A stretch of DNA of 16,738 nt from JANXXV01 sp038200305 (GCA_038200305.1 JBBPYD010000107.1:1-16738), one strand, 5' to 3'; positions 7,457-14,890 are shown, numbered from the stretch's first letter. A program made the numbers and translations. The notes: generated from the letters alone by a model not told the origin.

Positions 7457-8011
7457 ATGAGTGAACCAGCTACGGCCGTGCAAGCGGCTAAATATGAGAT
7501 CGACCCGGCACATTCGCGGGCGCACTTCAAGGTACGCCATCTGATGGTGTCCAACGTTCGGGGCGAGTTTTCGAACATCATAGGCGTGGTTGTTTTCGAC
7601 CGCGAAAGCTTAAACAACTCTAAGATTGAAGCGACTATCGACGCGAGCACCATTAGCACCAGTGAGCCGCAAAGAGATGCACATCTGAAGAGCGCCGATT
7701 TTCTGGACGCCGTCAAGTTTCCTACCCTGACATTCGTATCGAAATCGTTTGCCACCGCCGGCAAGGATCACCTGAAGGTAACCGGCGATCTGACCATTCA
7801 TGGCGTAACGCGGGAAGTTGTACTCGACGTGGAAGGACCGGCAGAGGATGTGAAAGATCCGTGGGGCAATACCAAAGCTGGCGCATCCGCCGAGTTCAAG
7901 ATCAATCGAAAGGATTTTGGGCTGACATGGAATCAGGCGCTTGAAACTGGAGGGTTGCTGGTTGGCGACGAGATCAGCATCATTTTGGATGTGGAACTGA
8001 CTAGGAAGTAA
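7457..8011 (+). CDS. YceI-family lipocalin-like protein
   Basis: At 184 aa it has the full length of the YceI family: YEIDPAHSRAHFKVRHLMVSNVRGEF near the N-terminus, DAHLKSADFLDAVKFPTLTF in the middle, and LTIHGVTREVVLDVE with a closing beta-strand region. YceI proteins fold as an extended beta-barrel that binds isoprenoid or other long amphiphilic molecules. This copy has no signal peptide (MSEPATAVQAAKYEID), so it is likely cytoplasmic, as many acidobacterial copies seem to be. Start ATG at 7457 with AAGGAGAG upstream. The 99-bp gap before it, which includes the small inverted repeat GTTGT-TT-ACAAC at 7405-7416, suggests its own promoter, though I cannot point to clear -35/-10 boxes. The carboxylesterase gene follows after 10 bases. 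Confidence 0.9.
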   Translation: MSEPATAVQAAKYEIDPAHSRAHFKVRHLMVSNVRGEFSNIIGVVVFDRESLNNSKIEATIDASTISTSEPQRDAHLKSADFLDAVKFPTLTFVSKSFATAGKDHLKVTGDLTIHGVTREVVLDVEGPAEDVKDPWGNTKAGASAEFKINRKDFGLTWNQALETGGLLVGDEISIILDVELTRK

Positions 8012-8021
8012 ACTTGTCCGG

Positions 8022-8708
8022 ATGAAGCAGCTATCGCTTACGCATCTTGTCCGGCAGCCGGCCGTTTTCTCCACCGGGCGGCCGCCGTTGTTGATCCTGT
8101 TGCATGGTATCGGAAGCAATGAGCAAGATTTGATGGGGCTTGCGCCGTTGCTGGACAAGCGGTTTTTGATAGTGAGCGCACGTGCTCCGATTACATTGGA
8201 CCGGGGCTCGTATGCATGGTTTCACATCAACTTCACACCGGATGGAATGGCGATAGTTCCTGAAGAGGCTGAGGCGAGCCGTGTCCTGGTACTCAAGTTC
8301 GTGGATGAATTGGTTGAAACTTATGGGGCGGACCCCGCCGGAGTATTCCTGATGGGATTCAGTCAGGGGTGCATTGTGAGCCTGGCTGCGGCGCTGACCA
8401 ACCCGAGGATGTTCGCAGGGATTGTGGGGATGAGCGGGCGGCTTTTGCCTGAAATGGAACTGAATATCGCTCCGGCTGACGAACTGCGCGGTTTGCCGCT
8501 GATTGTAGTCCATGGCACGGAAGACACCGTGCTTCCGATACGTTCCGGCCGGGAGATCCGAGATCAGTTGCAGAGCTTGCCGGTGCAACTCGAATATCAT
8601 GAGTATGCGATGGCGCATTCTGTCTCGCCGGAAAGCCTGGCCGATATTACGAAATGGCTGACGGCCCGGTTGGATTCCGATAAGGACTGGCGGGCGGCGG
8701 CGTTGTAA
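8022..8708 (+). CDS. phospholipase/carboxylesterase-family alpha/beta hydrolase
   Basis: A 228-aa cytoplasmic serine hydrolase of the phospholipase/carboxylesterase family. The oxyanion segment LLILLHGIGSNEQDL lies near the N-terminus, the nucleophile elbow is GFSQG (S114), the acid is in HGTEDTVLP (D168) and the base in AMAHSVS (H199), so the triad is complete and correctly ordered. Members hydrolyse short- to medium-chain carboxylic esters or lysophospholipids; the substrate is not predictable here. It starts 10 bases after the YceI gene and the next gene follows 9 bases after its stop, so the three are probably one transcript. The ATG at 8022 has AGGAAG about 12 bases upstream. Confidence 0.9.
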   Translation: MKQLSLTHLVRQPAVFSTGRPPLLILLHGIGSNEQDLMGLAPLLDKRFLIVSARAPITLDRGSYAWFHINFTPDGMAIVPEEAEASRVLVLKFVDELVETYGADPAGVFLMGFSQGCIVSLAAALTNPRMFAGIVGMSGRLLPEMELNIAPADELRGLPLIVVHGTEDTVLPIRSGREIRDQLQSLPVQLEYHEYAMAHSVSPESLADITKWLTARLDSDKDWRAAAL

Positions 8709-8717
8709 GCTGGGATC

Positions 8718-9755
8718 GTGCCCATTCTTCCTTTCGCGCTGCTGCTTACGATGCACTTTGCGCCAGATTCCACCGGCGTTCCGTTCAAGCAACCGCAACT
8801 CGCCGTGTCCGGGAAAACGGTCGCGGTAACATTCGGATCGGGAAACACGATTTATTTTGCATCGTCCGCCGACGAAGGTAAAACGTTTTCGACGCCAGTG
8901 AAGGTGGCTGAGCCCGGGGTGATCTCGCTCGGTATGCACCGCGGTCCGCGAATTGCGATCAGCGGGTCCACGATAGTGATCTCGGCTGTTGGGGGCAAAG
9001 AGGGGAAGGGCAAGGACGGCGATCTGATTGCGTGGCGATCCACGGATGGCGGGAAAACGTGGCCGCACGGCGTGACGGTGAACGATGTCCCGAATGCGGC
9101 ACGAGAGGGCCTGCATACGATGGCTGCGGGCGCTAACAACCTCCTATTCGCCGCCTGGCTGGATCTACGCGCCAAGGGCACGAAACTGTATGGCGCAATC
9201 TCCACCGACGGAGGAGCACACTGGGAACCGAACCGGCTGGTCTATGAATCTCCGGACGGTACTATCTGCCAGTGTTGCCATCCTTCAGCGGTGATTTCGC
9301 CTACCGGTGAGATTTATGTGATGTGGCGCAATGCGCTGGGCGGGTCCCGCGATATGTATGTGGGACGTTCGACGGACCACGGAAAGACGTTCCACACGGC
9401 CAAGTTGGGGCAGGATACATGGCAGTTGAACGCCTGTCCGATGGACGGGGGATCGGTGGCGCTGGACTCGCGGGGACAATTGCAGAGCGCATGGCGCCGG
9501 GCCGATACGATCTACGATGCAGAGGCGGGGTCGCAGGAAATCGCAATCGGGAAAGGGAAGAATCCGTCCATTACGTATTCGGCGAATGGGCCATATATCG
9601 CGTGGAGCGAAGGCGCGAATCTGATGTTGCGAAAACCTGGGCAAAAGGACGCGCAGGTGCTGGCCGAAGGTACGTTTGTGAATCTGGCGGGTTCCGGGCC
9701 GGTGTACGCCGCTTGGGAAGATAAGGGGTCCATTACCGTTCAGATGGTTCCTTAG
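8718..9755 (+). CDS. sialidase-like Asp-box (BNR) beta-propeller protein with CxCC motif
   Basis: A 345-aa protein starting at GTG (8718). Four Asp-box turns (S-x-D-x-G-x-x-W/F) mark a sialidase-type propeller: SADEGKTF (50-57), STDGGKTW (108-115), STDGGAHW (162-169) and STDHGKTF (218-225). I see no arginine triad or FRIP motif of true neuraminidases, so sialidase activity is not claimed. A cysteine cluster ICQCCHPS (C184, C186, C187, H188) and NACPMDGG (C240) are present; similar CxCCP and CPVNGPA motifs occur in a group of secreted Asp-box proteins I recall from acidobacteria and planctomycetes, where they may form disulfides or bind metal. The hydrophobic N-terminus (PILPFALLLTMHFA) is a weak signal peptide, so export is likely but not certain. 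Confidence 0.82.
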   Translation: MPILPFALLLTMHFAPDSTGVPFKQPQLAVSGKTVAVTFGSGNTIYFASSADEGKTFSTPVKVAEPGVISLGMHRGPRIAISGSTIVISAVGGKEGKGKDGDLIAWRSTDGGKTWPHGVTVNDVPNAAREGLHTMAAGANNLLFAAWLDLRAKGTKLYGAISTDGGAHWEPNRLVYESPDGTICQCCHPSAVISPTGEIYVMWRNALGGSRDMYVGRSTDHGKTFHTAKLGQDTWQLNACPMDGGSVALDSRGQLQSAWRRADTIYDAEAGSQEIAIGKGKNPSITYSANGPYIAWSEGANLMLRKPGQKDAQVLAEGTFVNLAGSGPVYAAWEDKGSITVQMVP

Positions 9756-9761
9756 CGCCCC

Positions 9762-9791
9762 TTGACTTCGGGTTATATTTTGGACTATGGT
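9762..9791 (+). promoter_or_regulatory. candidate promoter of the TetR-exporter operon
   Basis: TTGACT (9762-9767, 5 of 6 to the -35 consensus) is followed after 18 bases by TATGGT (9786-9791, 4 of 6 to -10). Transcription would then begin near 9798, leaving a leader of about 16 bases with no Shine-Dalgarno sequence before the ATG at 9814. An alternative -10, TATAGT (9805-9810), would sit 3 bases before the ATG and imply a leaderless message, but lacks a good -35. The -10 lies inside the palindrome at 9780-9814, so a bound repressor would block polymerase. Confidence 0.5.
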
Positions 9792-9814
9792 CTAATTATT
9801 AGACTATAGTCCAA
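9780..9814. promoter_or_regulatory. 35-bp near-perfect palindrome, likely TetR operator
   Basis: Centred on 9797, 16 of 17 base pairs are self-complementary; the only mismatch is 9789/9805. It contains two 12-bp sub-sites, GGACTATGGTCT (9782-9793) and AGACTATAGTCC (9801-9812), each itself nearly symmetric, separated by AATTATT. This is the form expected for a site bound by two TetR-family dimers. It ends on the first base of the start codon of the TetR gene and covers the likely -10 box, so autorepression, and repression of the exporter genes downstream, is the natural reading. Confidence 0.78.
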
Positions 9815-10440
9815 TGGGTTCTCCTAATCTAAGAGCGAAACAGAAGAAGCAGACACGGCAGGAAATCATCGATTCCGCGATGATGTTGTTCGCCGAATCC
9901 GGATTCGATAATGTGCCGGTGGAGTCGATCTGCGAGCGCGCTGGCATCTCACGCGCCACGTTCTTCAATTATTTCCCTCAGAAAGAGAATATCCTTGCGG
10001 CCGCTTTGCTCTCACGGGTGGAGGCGAGGCGCGACCTACTCAAAGAGCTGTTCAGTAAACACAGCAAGATGACGCTGCAGAATCTGATCTCGATTCTTGT
10101 GGCGTTCTGCAAGGAAAATGCGGACCTCGGCGAGTCGGGAAAGATTCTGTTGATCCAGATTTTGACGCTGCCAGCCAGCCGGGCTTCGCTGGTGGATCTT
10201 AAGAAGCAGGTCATCGCAACGCTGGCGCAAATTCTTGCGGAGATGCACGGAGACGGGCTGCTTTGTGGAGACCCAAAGCTGACGGCCGAGACGATGTTCT
10301 CGCTCTATTTGGCTACGAATCTGGAGTGGCTGATTGATCCGGATTTGACGCGCGGCTGGCTGACCAAGACGCTACGGGAACGGATGCAATTGGCCCTGGA
10401 AGGATTTGGCCCTAAAACTCCGGTGGGGAAACGGCGATGA
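9814..10440 (+). CDS. TetR/AcrR-family transcriptional repressor
   Basis: A 208-aa regulator. The N-terminal helix-turn-helix (about residues 14-60) is canonical: TRQEIIDSAMMLFAESGF, ESICERAGISRATFFNYFPQ, KENILAA. The C-terminal ligand-binding/dimer region is all-helical and not conserved enough to predict the inducer. The ATG at 9814 is supported by the position of the HTH but has no ribosome site, so initiation from a short or absent leader is likely. It sits first in a unit with an adaptor, an ABC ATPase and a permease, each overlapping the next, as in the E. coli cecR-ybhGFSR locus; by analogy it should repress the exporter until a toxic compound binds. Calling it CecR would go beyond the evidence. 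Confidence 0.92.
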   Translation: MGSPNLRAKQKKQTRQEIIDSAMMLFAESGFDNVPVESICERAGISRATFFNYFPQKENILAAALLSRVEARRDLLKELFSKHSKMTLQNLISILVAFCKENADLGESGKILLIQILTLPASRASLVDLKKQVIATLAQILAEMHGDGLLCGDPKLTAETMFSLYLATNLEWLIDPDLTRGWLTKTLRERMQLALEGFGPKTPVGKRR

Positions 10441-11576
10441 AGAAGCGCATCCTTTTCATTTTGGTTCTGGCTGTTGTGGTGGGCGCAGCGGTGTATGGTT
10501 TCATGCGCAATCGACGGGACAACGCCGCACCACTCCGGCTATCCGGAACCGTGGAGACACGAGAAATTCAAGTGGGATCGAAGGTGGGCGGACGGGTAAC
10601 GCAGGTTCTGGTGGACGAAGGGCAAGCGGTTAAGAAGGGTGCGCCGCTGGTCCGTTTCGATGTGAGCGAATTGATGGCACAGCGCGACCAATTGCGGGCG
10701 CGAATCGCGGAAGCTGAGGCGCAGTTGGCGAAACTGCAAGCGGGATACCGTCCCGAAGAGATCCACCAGGCCGAAGCGGCAACACGCCGAGAACTCGCGA
10801 TGTTGCAGCAGGCGCAGAGAGGCCCCAGGCCGCAGGAACTCGCACAGGCACAGGCGGATTATGAGGCAGCAAAGGCGGACGCGGCCAATACAGAAGCTAA
10901 TTTCAAGCGGCTGGGAAAGCTTCGCGTTTCGGAAGATATTTCAGTGCAGGCGTATGAGGACGCCGGGGCGCGGAAAGATCAGGCAGCCGGGAGGGCCGAA
11001 TCCGCGCGCCAGAGATTGGAGTTGTTACGCGCCGGCACGCGGCCAGAGGAGATCCGGGCGGCTGAGCAGCGCTATCAATCGGCCCAGGCGGCAGAGCAGA
11101 TGATGCGGCAAGGGTATCGCAAAGAGGACATCGCCGAGGCCAAGGCACGGGTGGCGCAGGCGAAGGCGCAAGTGGATGAAATCTCAGTTCGTCTGACAGA
11201 GAGCGAAGTGACCGCGCCGGCCGACAGCCGCGTGGAGGTGGTTAGCGTGCGTCCGGGCGATCTTGTGGCTGCGGGCCGCCCGGTGGCGACACTGCTGGAA
11301 GCATCGCAACTTTGGGTGAAGGTCTATGTGCCGGAGCCGGAACTTGGGCGAATTTCCGTAGGGCAGGCGTCCACCGCCCACGTGGATACTTTTCCCGGCC
11401 GGCAATTCAACGGCGTGATCGAACAGATCTCAAACCAGGCTGAGTTTCTACCGCGAAATATTCAGACGCGTGACGACCGCAATCACCAGGTGTTCGGGGT
11501 GAAGGTGCGGCTAGATAACAGCTCCGGAGTTTTGAAATCCGGCATGGCTGCAACGGTTGAGTTGTGGAACCGGTAA
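10437..11576 (+). CDS. HlyD/YbhG-type membrane-fusion (periplasmic adaptor) protein
   Basis: A 379-aa adaptor for an ABC-type efflux pump. One N-terminal transmembrane anchor (ILFILVLAVVVGAAVYGF, residues 5-22) is followed by the first lipoyl half (RLSGTVETREIQVGSKVGG), a long alpha-helical hairpin (about 76-250), the second lipoyl half (VTAPADSRVEVVSVRPGDLV, 258-277) and the beta-barrel region (WVKVYVPEPELGRI). The hairpin is Ala/Glu/Gln-rich and carries four GxRPEEI-like repeats at 103, 129, 200 and 226. The start ATG overlaps the TetR stop as ATGA, so translation is probably coupled. It should bridge the inner-membrane ABC pump and an outer-membrane channel such as a TolC homologue, which is not encoded here. 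Confidence 0.92.
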   Translation: MKKRILFILVLAVVVGAAVYGFMRNRRDNAAPLRLSGTVETREIQVGSKVGGRVTQVLVDEGQAVKKGAPLVRFDVSELMAQRDQLRARIAEAEAQLAKLQAGYRPEEIHQAEAATRRELAMLQQAQRGPRPQELAQAQADYEAAKADAANTEANFKRLGKLRVSEDISVQAYEDAGARKDQAAGRAESARQRLELLRAGTRPEEIRAAEQRYQSAQAAEQMMRQGYRKEDIAEAKARVAQAKAQVDEISVRLTESEVTAPADSRVEVVSVRPGDLVAAGRPVATLLEASQLWVKVYVPEPELGRISVGQASTAHVDTFPGRQFNGVIEQISNQAEFLPRNIQTRDDRNHQVFGVKVRLDNSSGVLKSGMAATVELWNR

Positions 11577-12529
11577 TCACCGCTGAGAACCTGACGATCC
11601 GGTTCGGCGACTTCGTTGCGGTGGACAACGTGAGTCTTGTTGTCGGGAGAGGAGAAGTGTTCGGATTTCTTGGCCCGAACGGATCGGGCAAAACCACACT
11701 CATCAAGGCGCTGTGCGGATTGCTGAAGGTGAGCAGTGGGACCGGCACCATTCTGGGCATGGACGTCCGGAAAGAATCGGCCGAGATCAAGAGGCACGTC
11801 GGCTACATGTCCCAGAAGTTCGGGCTTTACGAAGATCTGACGGTAGCGGAGAACGTGGATTTCTATGCCGGTGTTTATGGGCTACGGGGCGTGATGCTGG
11901 AGAAACGCAAACGCGACGTGATCGATCTGACATCCCTCTCGCCGTATCTAAACCGCCGCGTTGGCGCGCTCTCTGGCGGTTGGAAGCAACGGCTGGCGCT
12001 GGCGTGCGCGATTATCCACTCGCCGGAAGTTGTGTTCCTGGATGAGCCGACGGCGGGCATCGACCCGGTGGCGCGACGGGCGCTGTGGGATCTGCTGTTC
12101 CGGCTTTCGGGCGAGGGCGTGACGTTCTTCGTGACCACCCATTACATGGATGAAGCCGAACGCTGCGGCCGCGTGGGCTACATCTATCTATCGAAGTTGA
12201 TTGCGGTGGGGACGGTGGAGGAACTGAAGCGTTTGCCGGATGCAAATCCAGAGGGGACGGAGCGTCTGGAACTAGAATGCCCGAACGCATCCACAGCGTT
12301 GACTACGGTGAGACGGCTTCCGTATATCCGCGAGGCGACCATCTTCGGACGGTCTATACACGTACTGATAGAGAAATCGGCGCCGCACGAACAACTGGGC
12401 CGGGATCTGTCGCCGTGCGGTTGCGGAGACCCGGTGATTCGGGCTGTAGAACCAACGCTCGAAGACGTGTTCGTTACGTTAACGCAGCGAATCACCGCAG
12501 AGCAGTTACAAAGGGGCACCGGAAAATGA
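11564..12529 (+). CDS. ABC transporter ATP-binding protein (ABC-2 exporter)
   Basis: A 321-aa single nucleotide-binding domain starting at GTG (11564), overlapping the adaptor gene by 13 bases. Motifs: Walker A GPNGSGKTT (37-45), Q-loop Q84 (YMSQKFGLYEDLTV), signature LSGGWKQRLALACAI (136-150; W replaces the usual Q at position 5, as is common in YbhF-like and CcmA-like ATPases), Walker B VVFLDEPT with catalytic E161, D-loop and H-loop H193 (TTHYMDEAE). The roughly 100-residue C-terminal tail ends EPTLEDVFVTLTQRI, typical of drug-exporter ATPases paired with ABC-2 permeases. E. coli YbhF has two such domains fused; this one has one and must dimerise. It powers the permease encoded next. Confidence 0.93.
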   Translation: MEPVITAENLTIRFGDFVAVDNVSLVVGRGEVFGFLGPNGSGKTTLIKALCGLLKVSSGTGTILGMDVRKESAEIKRHVGYMSQKFGLYEDLTVAENVDFYAGVYGLRGVMLEKRKRDVIDLTSLSPYLNRRVGALSGGWKQRLALACAIIHSPEVVFLDEPTAGIDPVARRALWDLLFRLSGEGVTFFVTTHYMDEAERCGRVGYIYLSKLIAVGTVEELKRLPDANPEGTERLELECPNASTALTTVRRLPYIREATIFGRSIHVLIEKSAPHEQLGRDLSPCGCGDPVIRAVEPTLEDVFVTLTQRITAEQLQRGTGK

Positions 12530-13668
12530 CGCTGGTTAAAACGGCTAAGCACAGCCTGTTCGCGGGTGCCTGGCCAGTGTGCCGCAAAGAGTTCACCCAT
12601 ATCTCGCGGGATCGCGCCACCTTGTTTTTCGCACTGTTTATTCCCGTTTTGGAGCTTCTAATTTTCGGGTTTGCGATTGATACGAATGTGCGGCAGATCC
12701 CGACCGTGGTCCTGGACCAATCCCGCACGCAAGAGAGCCGGCGGTTGATGGATACGTTCGTCAATTCCGATGCGTTTCGGCTGGTCCAGATCGTGCAATC
12801 GGATGCCGAGCTGAACCGGGCAATTGTCGCCGGCAAGGCAAAGGTGGGAGTGAAAATCCCGCCTGGCTACTCGCGCAGATTGCAGGATGGGCAGCAGGCG
12901 AGCGTGTTGATCCTGATCGACGGTTCCGATTCAACGGTGACGAACTATGCAGTGAACGTATCGAATGGGATCATGCTGCAGGAGTCGTTGCGGCTTTTGT
13001 TGGGCGGTGTGCAAACGGCGATGCCGGTGGAGGCCAGGCACTCGGTTCTCTTCAATCCGGCAACGCGCTCGGCAAATTTCTTTGTTCCGGGTATGATCGC
13101 GATCGTTCTGCAGGCCATGATTATGATGCTGGTGGCGTTCTCCATTGTGCGGGAGCGGGAGAAAGGCACGCTGGAACAGTTGTCCCTCACACCCGTGAGT
13201 CCTCTAGGCTTGATGGTTGGCAAGATGACGCCGTATGGATTGCTTGGGTTTGTGGAACTCTGCACGATTCTGTTGCTGATGCGTTTCGTGTTTGATGTTC
13301 CTATTCATGGCAGCCTGATCCTGTTATTGATCCTGTCGCTTCCGTTCTTGCTGACCATTCTTGGCCTGGGACTGCTGATCTCTACCAAAGCGAAAACGCA
13401 GGTTGAGGCCTTTCAGCTTGCCATGGGCACACTGCTGCCTTCGGTATTCTTATCGGGCTATGTGTTTATGATCGAAAACATGCCGGAATCTTTTCAATGG
13501 GTGAGCCATGCGGTTCCCGCGACCTATTACATCACCATCCTGCGGGGAGTGATTTTGCGGGGCGCGGGATTGAGCGAACTCTGGGGCAGTGGCCTGGTGT
13601 TGTTGGCAATGGGCAGCGCCGCTGTGTTGCTGGCGGCGGTTCAATTCGTAAGAGGGGGCGCGCAATGA
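12526..13668 (+). CDS. ABC-2 type transporter permease
   Basis: A 380-aa inner-membrane permease of the YbhS/YbhR kind. The ATG at 12526 overlaps the ATPase stop as ATGA and has AGGGG about 10 bases upstream; the frame stays open back to 12277, but that stretch lies inside the ATPase gene and is not membrane-like. Layout: an N-terminal amphipathic KEFTHISRDRATL segment, a first transmembrane helix (LFFALFIPVLELLIFGFA), a large periplasmic loop (about 55-185), then five hydrophobic segments beginning FFVPGMIAIVLQAMIMMLVAFSI. The conserved cytoplasmic REREKGTLEQLSLTPVSP motif, which couples to the ATPase, is present. Related operons usually encode two such permeases; here only one precedes the convergent gene, so a homodimer is likely. 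Confidence 0.92.
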   Translation: MTLVKTAKHSLFAGAWPVCRKEFTHISRDRATLFFALFIPVLELLIFGFAIDTNVRQIPTVVLDQSRTQESRRLMDTFVNSDAFRLVQIVQSDAELNRAIVAGKAKVGVKIPPGYSRRLQDGQQASVLILIDGSDSTVTNYAVNVSNGIMLQESLRLLLGGVQTAMPVEARHSVLFNPATRSANFFVPGMIAIVLQAMIMMLVAFSIVREREKGTLEQLSLTPVSPLGLMVGKMTPYGLLGFVELCTILLLMRFVFDVPIHGSLILLLILSLPFLLTILGLGLLISTKAKTQVEAFQLAMGTLLPSVFLSGYVFMIENMPESFQWVSHAVPATYYITILRGVILRGAGLSELWGSGLVLLAMGSAAVLLAAVQFVRGGAQ

Positions 13669-13671
13669 TCA
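13666..13671. other. abutting convergent stop codons in TGATCA
   Basis: The plus-strand permease stops with TGA at 13666-13668 and the minus-strand adaptor stops with TGA read from 13671 to 13669. The intergenic distance is zero, so no conventional terminator hairpin can lie between the two operons; each transcript must end inside the other gene or be stopped by Rho. An ATG at 13665 overlaps the permease stop in the manner of the upstream gene junctions, but its frame runs antisense to the adaptor gene and gives no recognisable protein. Confidence 0.8.
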
Positions 13672-14877
13672 GGGGAAGATCGGGCGGACTTGCTGGTTAC
13701 TGGTTAACGGAATATCCACCGGCATCGCGACGGCGTCGCCTTCGCTCAGCCCTTCCGTAACCTGCGTTCGGGCCACGCTGGCTGCCCCGAGTTTTACAGG
13801 AGTCCACATCACACGGTCGCCCTGGAGTTTGAGTACACCGGTTTGCGCGGCCTCGCGGCGAATCGACTCTTTAGGCATCGTCAGCGCGTTCTCGACGACC
13901 TGCGAGCGGATCTCCGCGTTGATATTCGTCCCTGGAATTAGAGTGAGGTCCGGGTTATCGATAATGCAGTACACTTCCCCAACCTGCCGGGTGCCGTGGG
14001 GGACCACCTGTGTTGGAACCTTCTCTACGGTTCCTTTCCACTGGCGGCTTGGAAGCGCATCCCAGGTGATGGTCACGGGCATGCCTTTCGCTACTCGGCC
14101 GAGATCGGGTTCATCCACGTACACGATCACACGAAGTTGGTTCAGACGCCCCACGCTGCCCACCAGATCGCCAGGATTCAGGTACGCGCCCTTTCGAACA
14201 TCGAATTGATAGAGGATGCCTCCAATTGGGCTGCGGATCTGGCTGAGTTCGATGCGGCGGCGGGCTGCATCGGCGAGAGCTTGCATGTCACGCACACGGG
14301 CATCGGCGATGGTTCGGTCCGTCGATGAGACCAGCGCGGCGCGGCGGCGCTCATAGGATTGGATCTGCAACTCGGATTTCTGAGCGGCTTCCCGTGCGGC
14401 GTTGAGATCGCTGGTGGTGGCTGCCTGCCTGGCTACAAGTCTCTGTGTAGCTTCGAACTCCCGCTGGGCATTTGCCAGATTCGCGCGTGCGCTTGCCAGG
14501 CCGCTTTCGATTTCGGCGAGTTCAGTGGAGCGGCCGCCTGTGGACAGAACCTGACGCTCGGCATCCGCTTCGGCGATCTTCGCTTGCGCGCTTGCGAGAT
14601 CGGTTCTCGCCTGACCGGCATCCAGCTCGACCAACAGTTGCCCTTTCACCACGGCCTGACCCTTTTGTACGTCCACCTTATCCACGGCGCCTGCCGTTTC
14701 AGAGCGAATAGAAGTCCACTCGATGGGCTCCACCTTCCCGTCCGTATTCAAAGTGCTGACGATTGTCTCGCGAGTGACGCGCGCGAACGGAACCGTTGGG
14801 GGAGCCGATTTGCGCGCCGCAAGCCAGATGAGCAGAATGACAATCGGGACAAAAATCAGCAATAGCCGTTTGAGCAA
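13669..14877 (-). CDS. efflux periplasmic adaptor, MacA/HlyD-like
   Basis: A 402-aa membrane-fusion protein unlike the adaptor at 10437 in length and detail. An N-terminal anchor (LLLIFVPIVILLIWLAA, residues 5-21) leads to the first lipoyl half (DGKVEPIEWTSIRSETAG, 47-64, through VQKGQAVVKGQLLVELD), an alpha-hairpin (about 88-205), the second lipoyl half (SQIRSPIGGILYQFDV), a beta-barrel (RVIVYVDEPDLGRVAKG) and a membrane-proximal domain near the C-terminus (LTMPKESIRREA). It starts at TTG (14877) with GGAG at 14886-14889, 13 bases after the dehydrogenase stop. It would link an inner-membrane MacB-like or RND pump to an outer-membrane channel, but no pump gene is on its strand within view, and it ends exactly against the ABC-2 permease. 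Confidence 0.9.
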   Translation of the reverse strand: MLKRLLLIFVPIVILLIWLAARKSAPPTVPFARVTRETIVSTLNTDGKVEPIEWTSIRSETAGAVDKVDVQKGQAVVKGQLLVELDAGQARTDLASAQAKIAEADAERQVLSTGGRSTELAEIESGLASARANLANAQREFEATQRLVARQAATTSDLNAAREAAQKSELQIQSYERRRAALVSSTDRTIADARVRDMQALADAARRRIELSQIRSPIGGILYQFDVRKGAYLNPGDLVGSVGRLNQLRVIVYVDEPDLGRVAKGMPVTITWDALPSRQWKGTVEKVPTQVVPHGTRQVGEVYCIIDNPDLTLIPGTNINAEIRSQVVENALTMPKESIRREAAQTGVLKLQGDRVMWTPVKLGAASVARTQVTEGLSEGDAVAMPVDIPLTSNQQVRPIFP

Positions 14878-14890
14878 ATAAGTTCTCCGG

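Noticed and set aside
8031..9116. 361-codon minus-strand open frame
   Set aside because: It runs antisense across two intact plus-strand genes with full catalytic or Asp-box motifs and has no family resemblance.
12277..12525. N-terminal extension of the ABC-2 permease
   Set aside because: It lies inside the ATPase gene, is not membrane-like, and the ATG at 12526 forms the same ATGA overlap as other junctions in the operon and has an AGGGG ribosome site.
13665..13760. Frame starting at ATG 13665, overlapping the permease stop, as a second permease
   Set aside because: The product (MIRGRSGGLAGYW...) is neither hydrophobic nor permease-like and is antisense to the 3' end of the adaptor gene.
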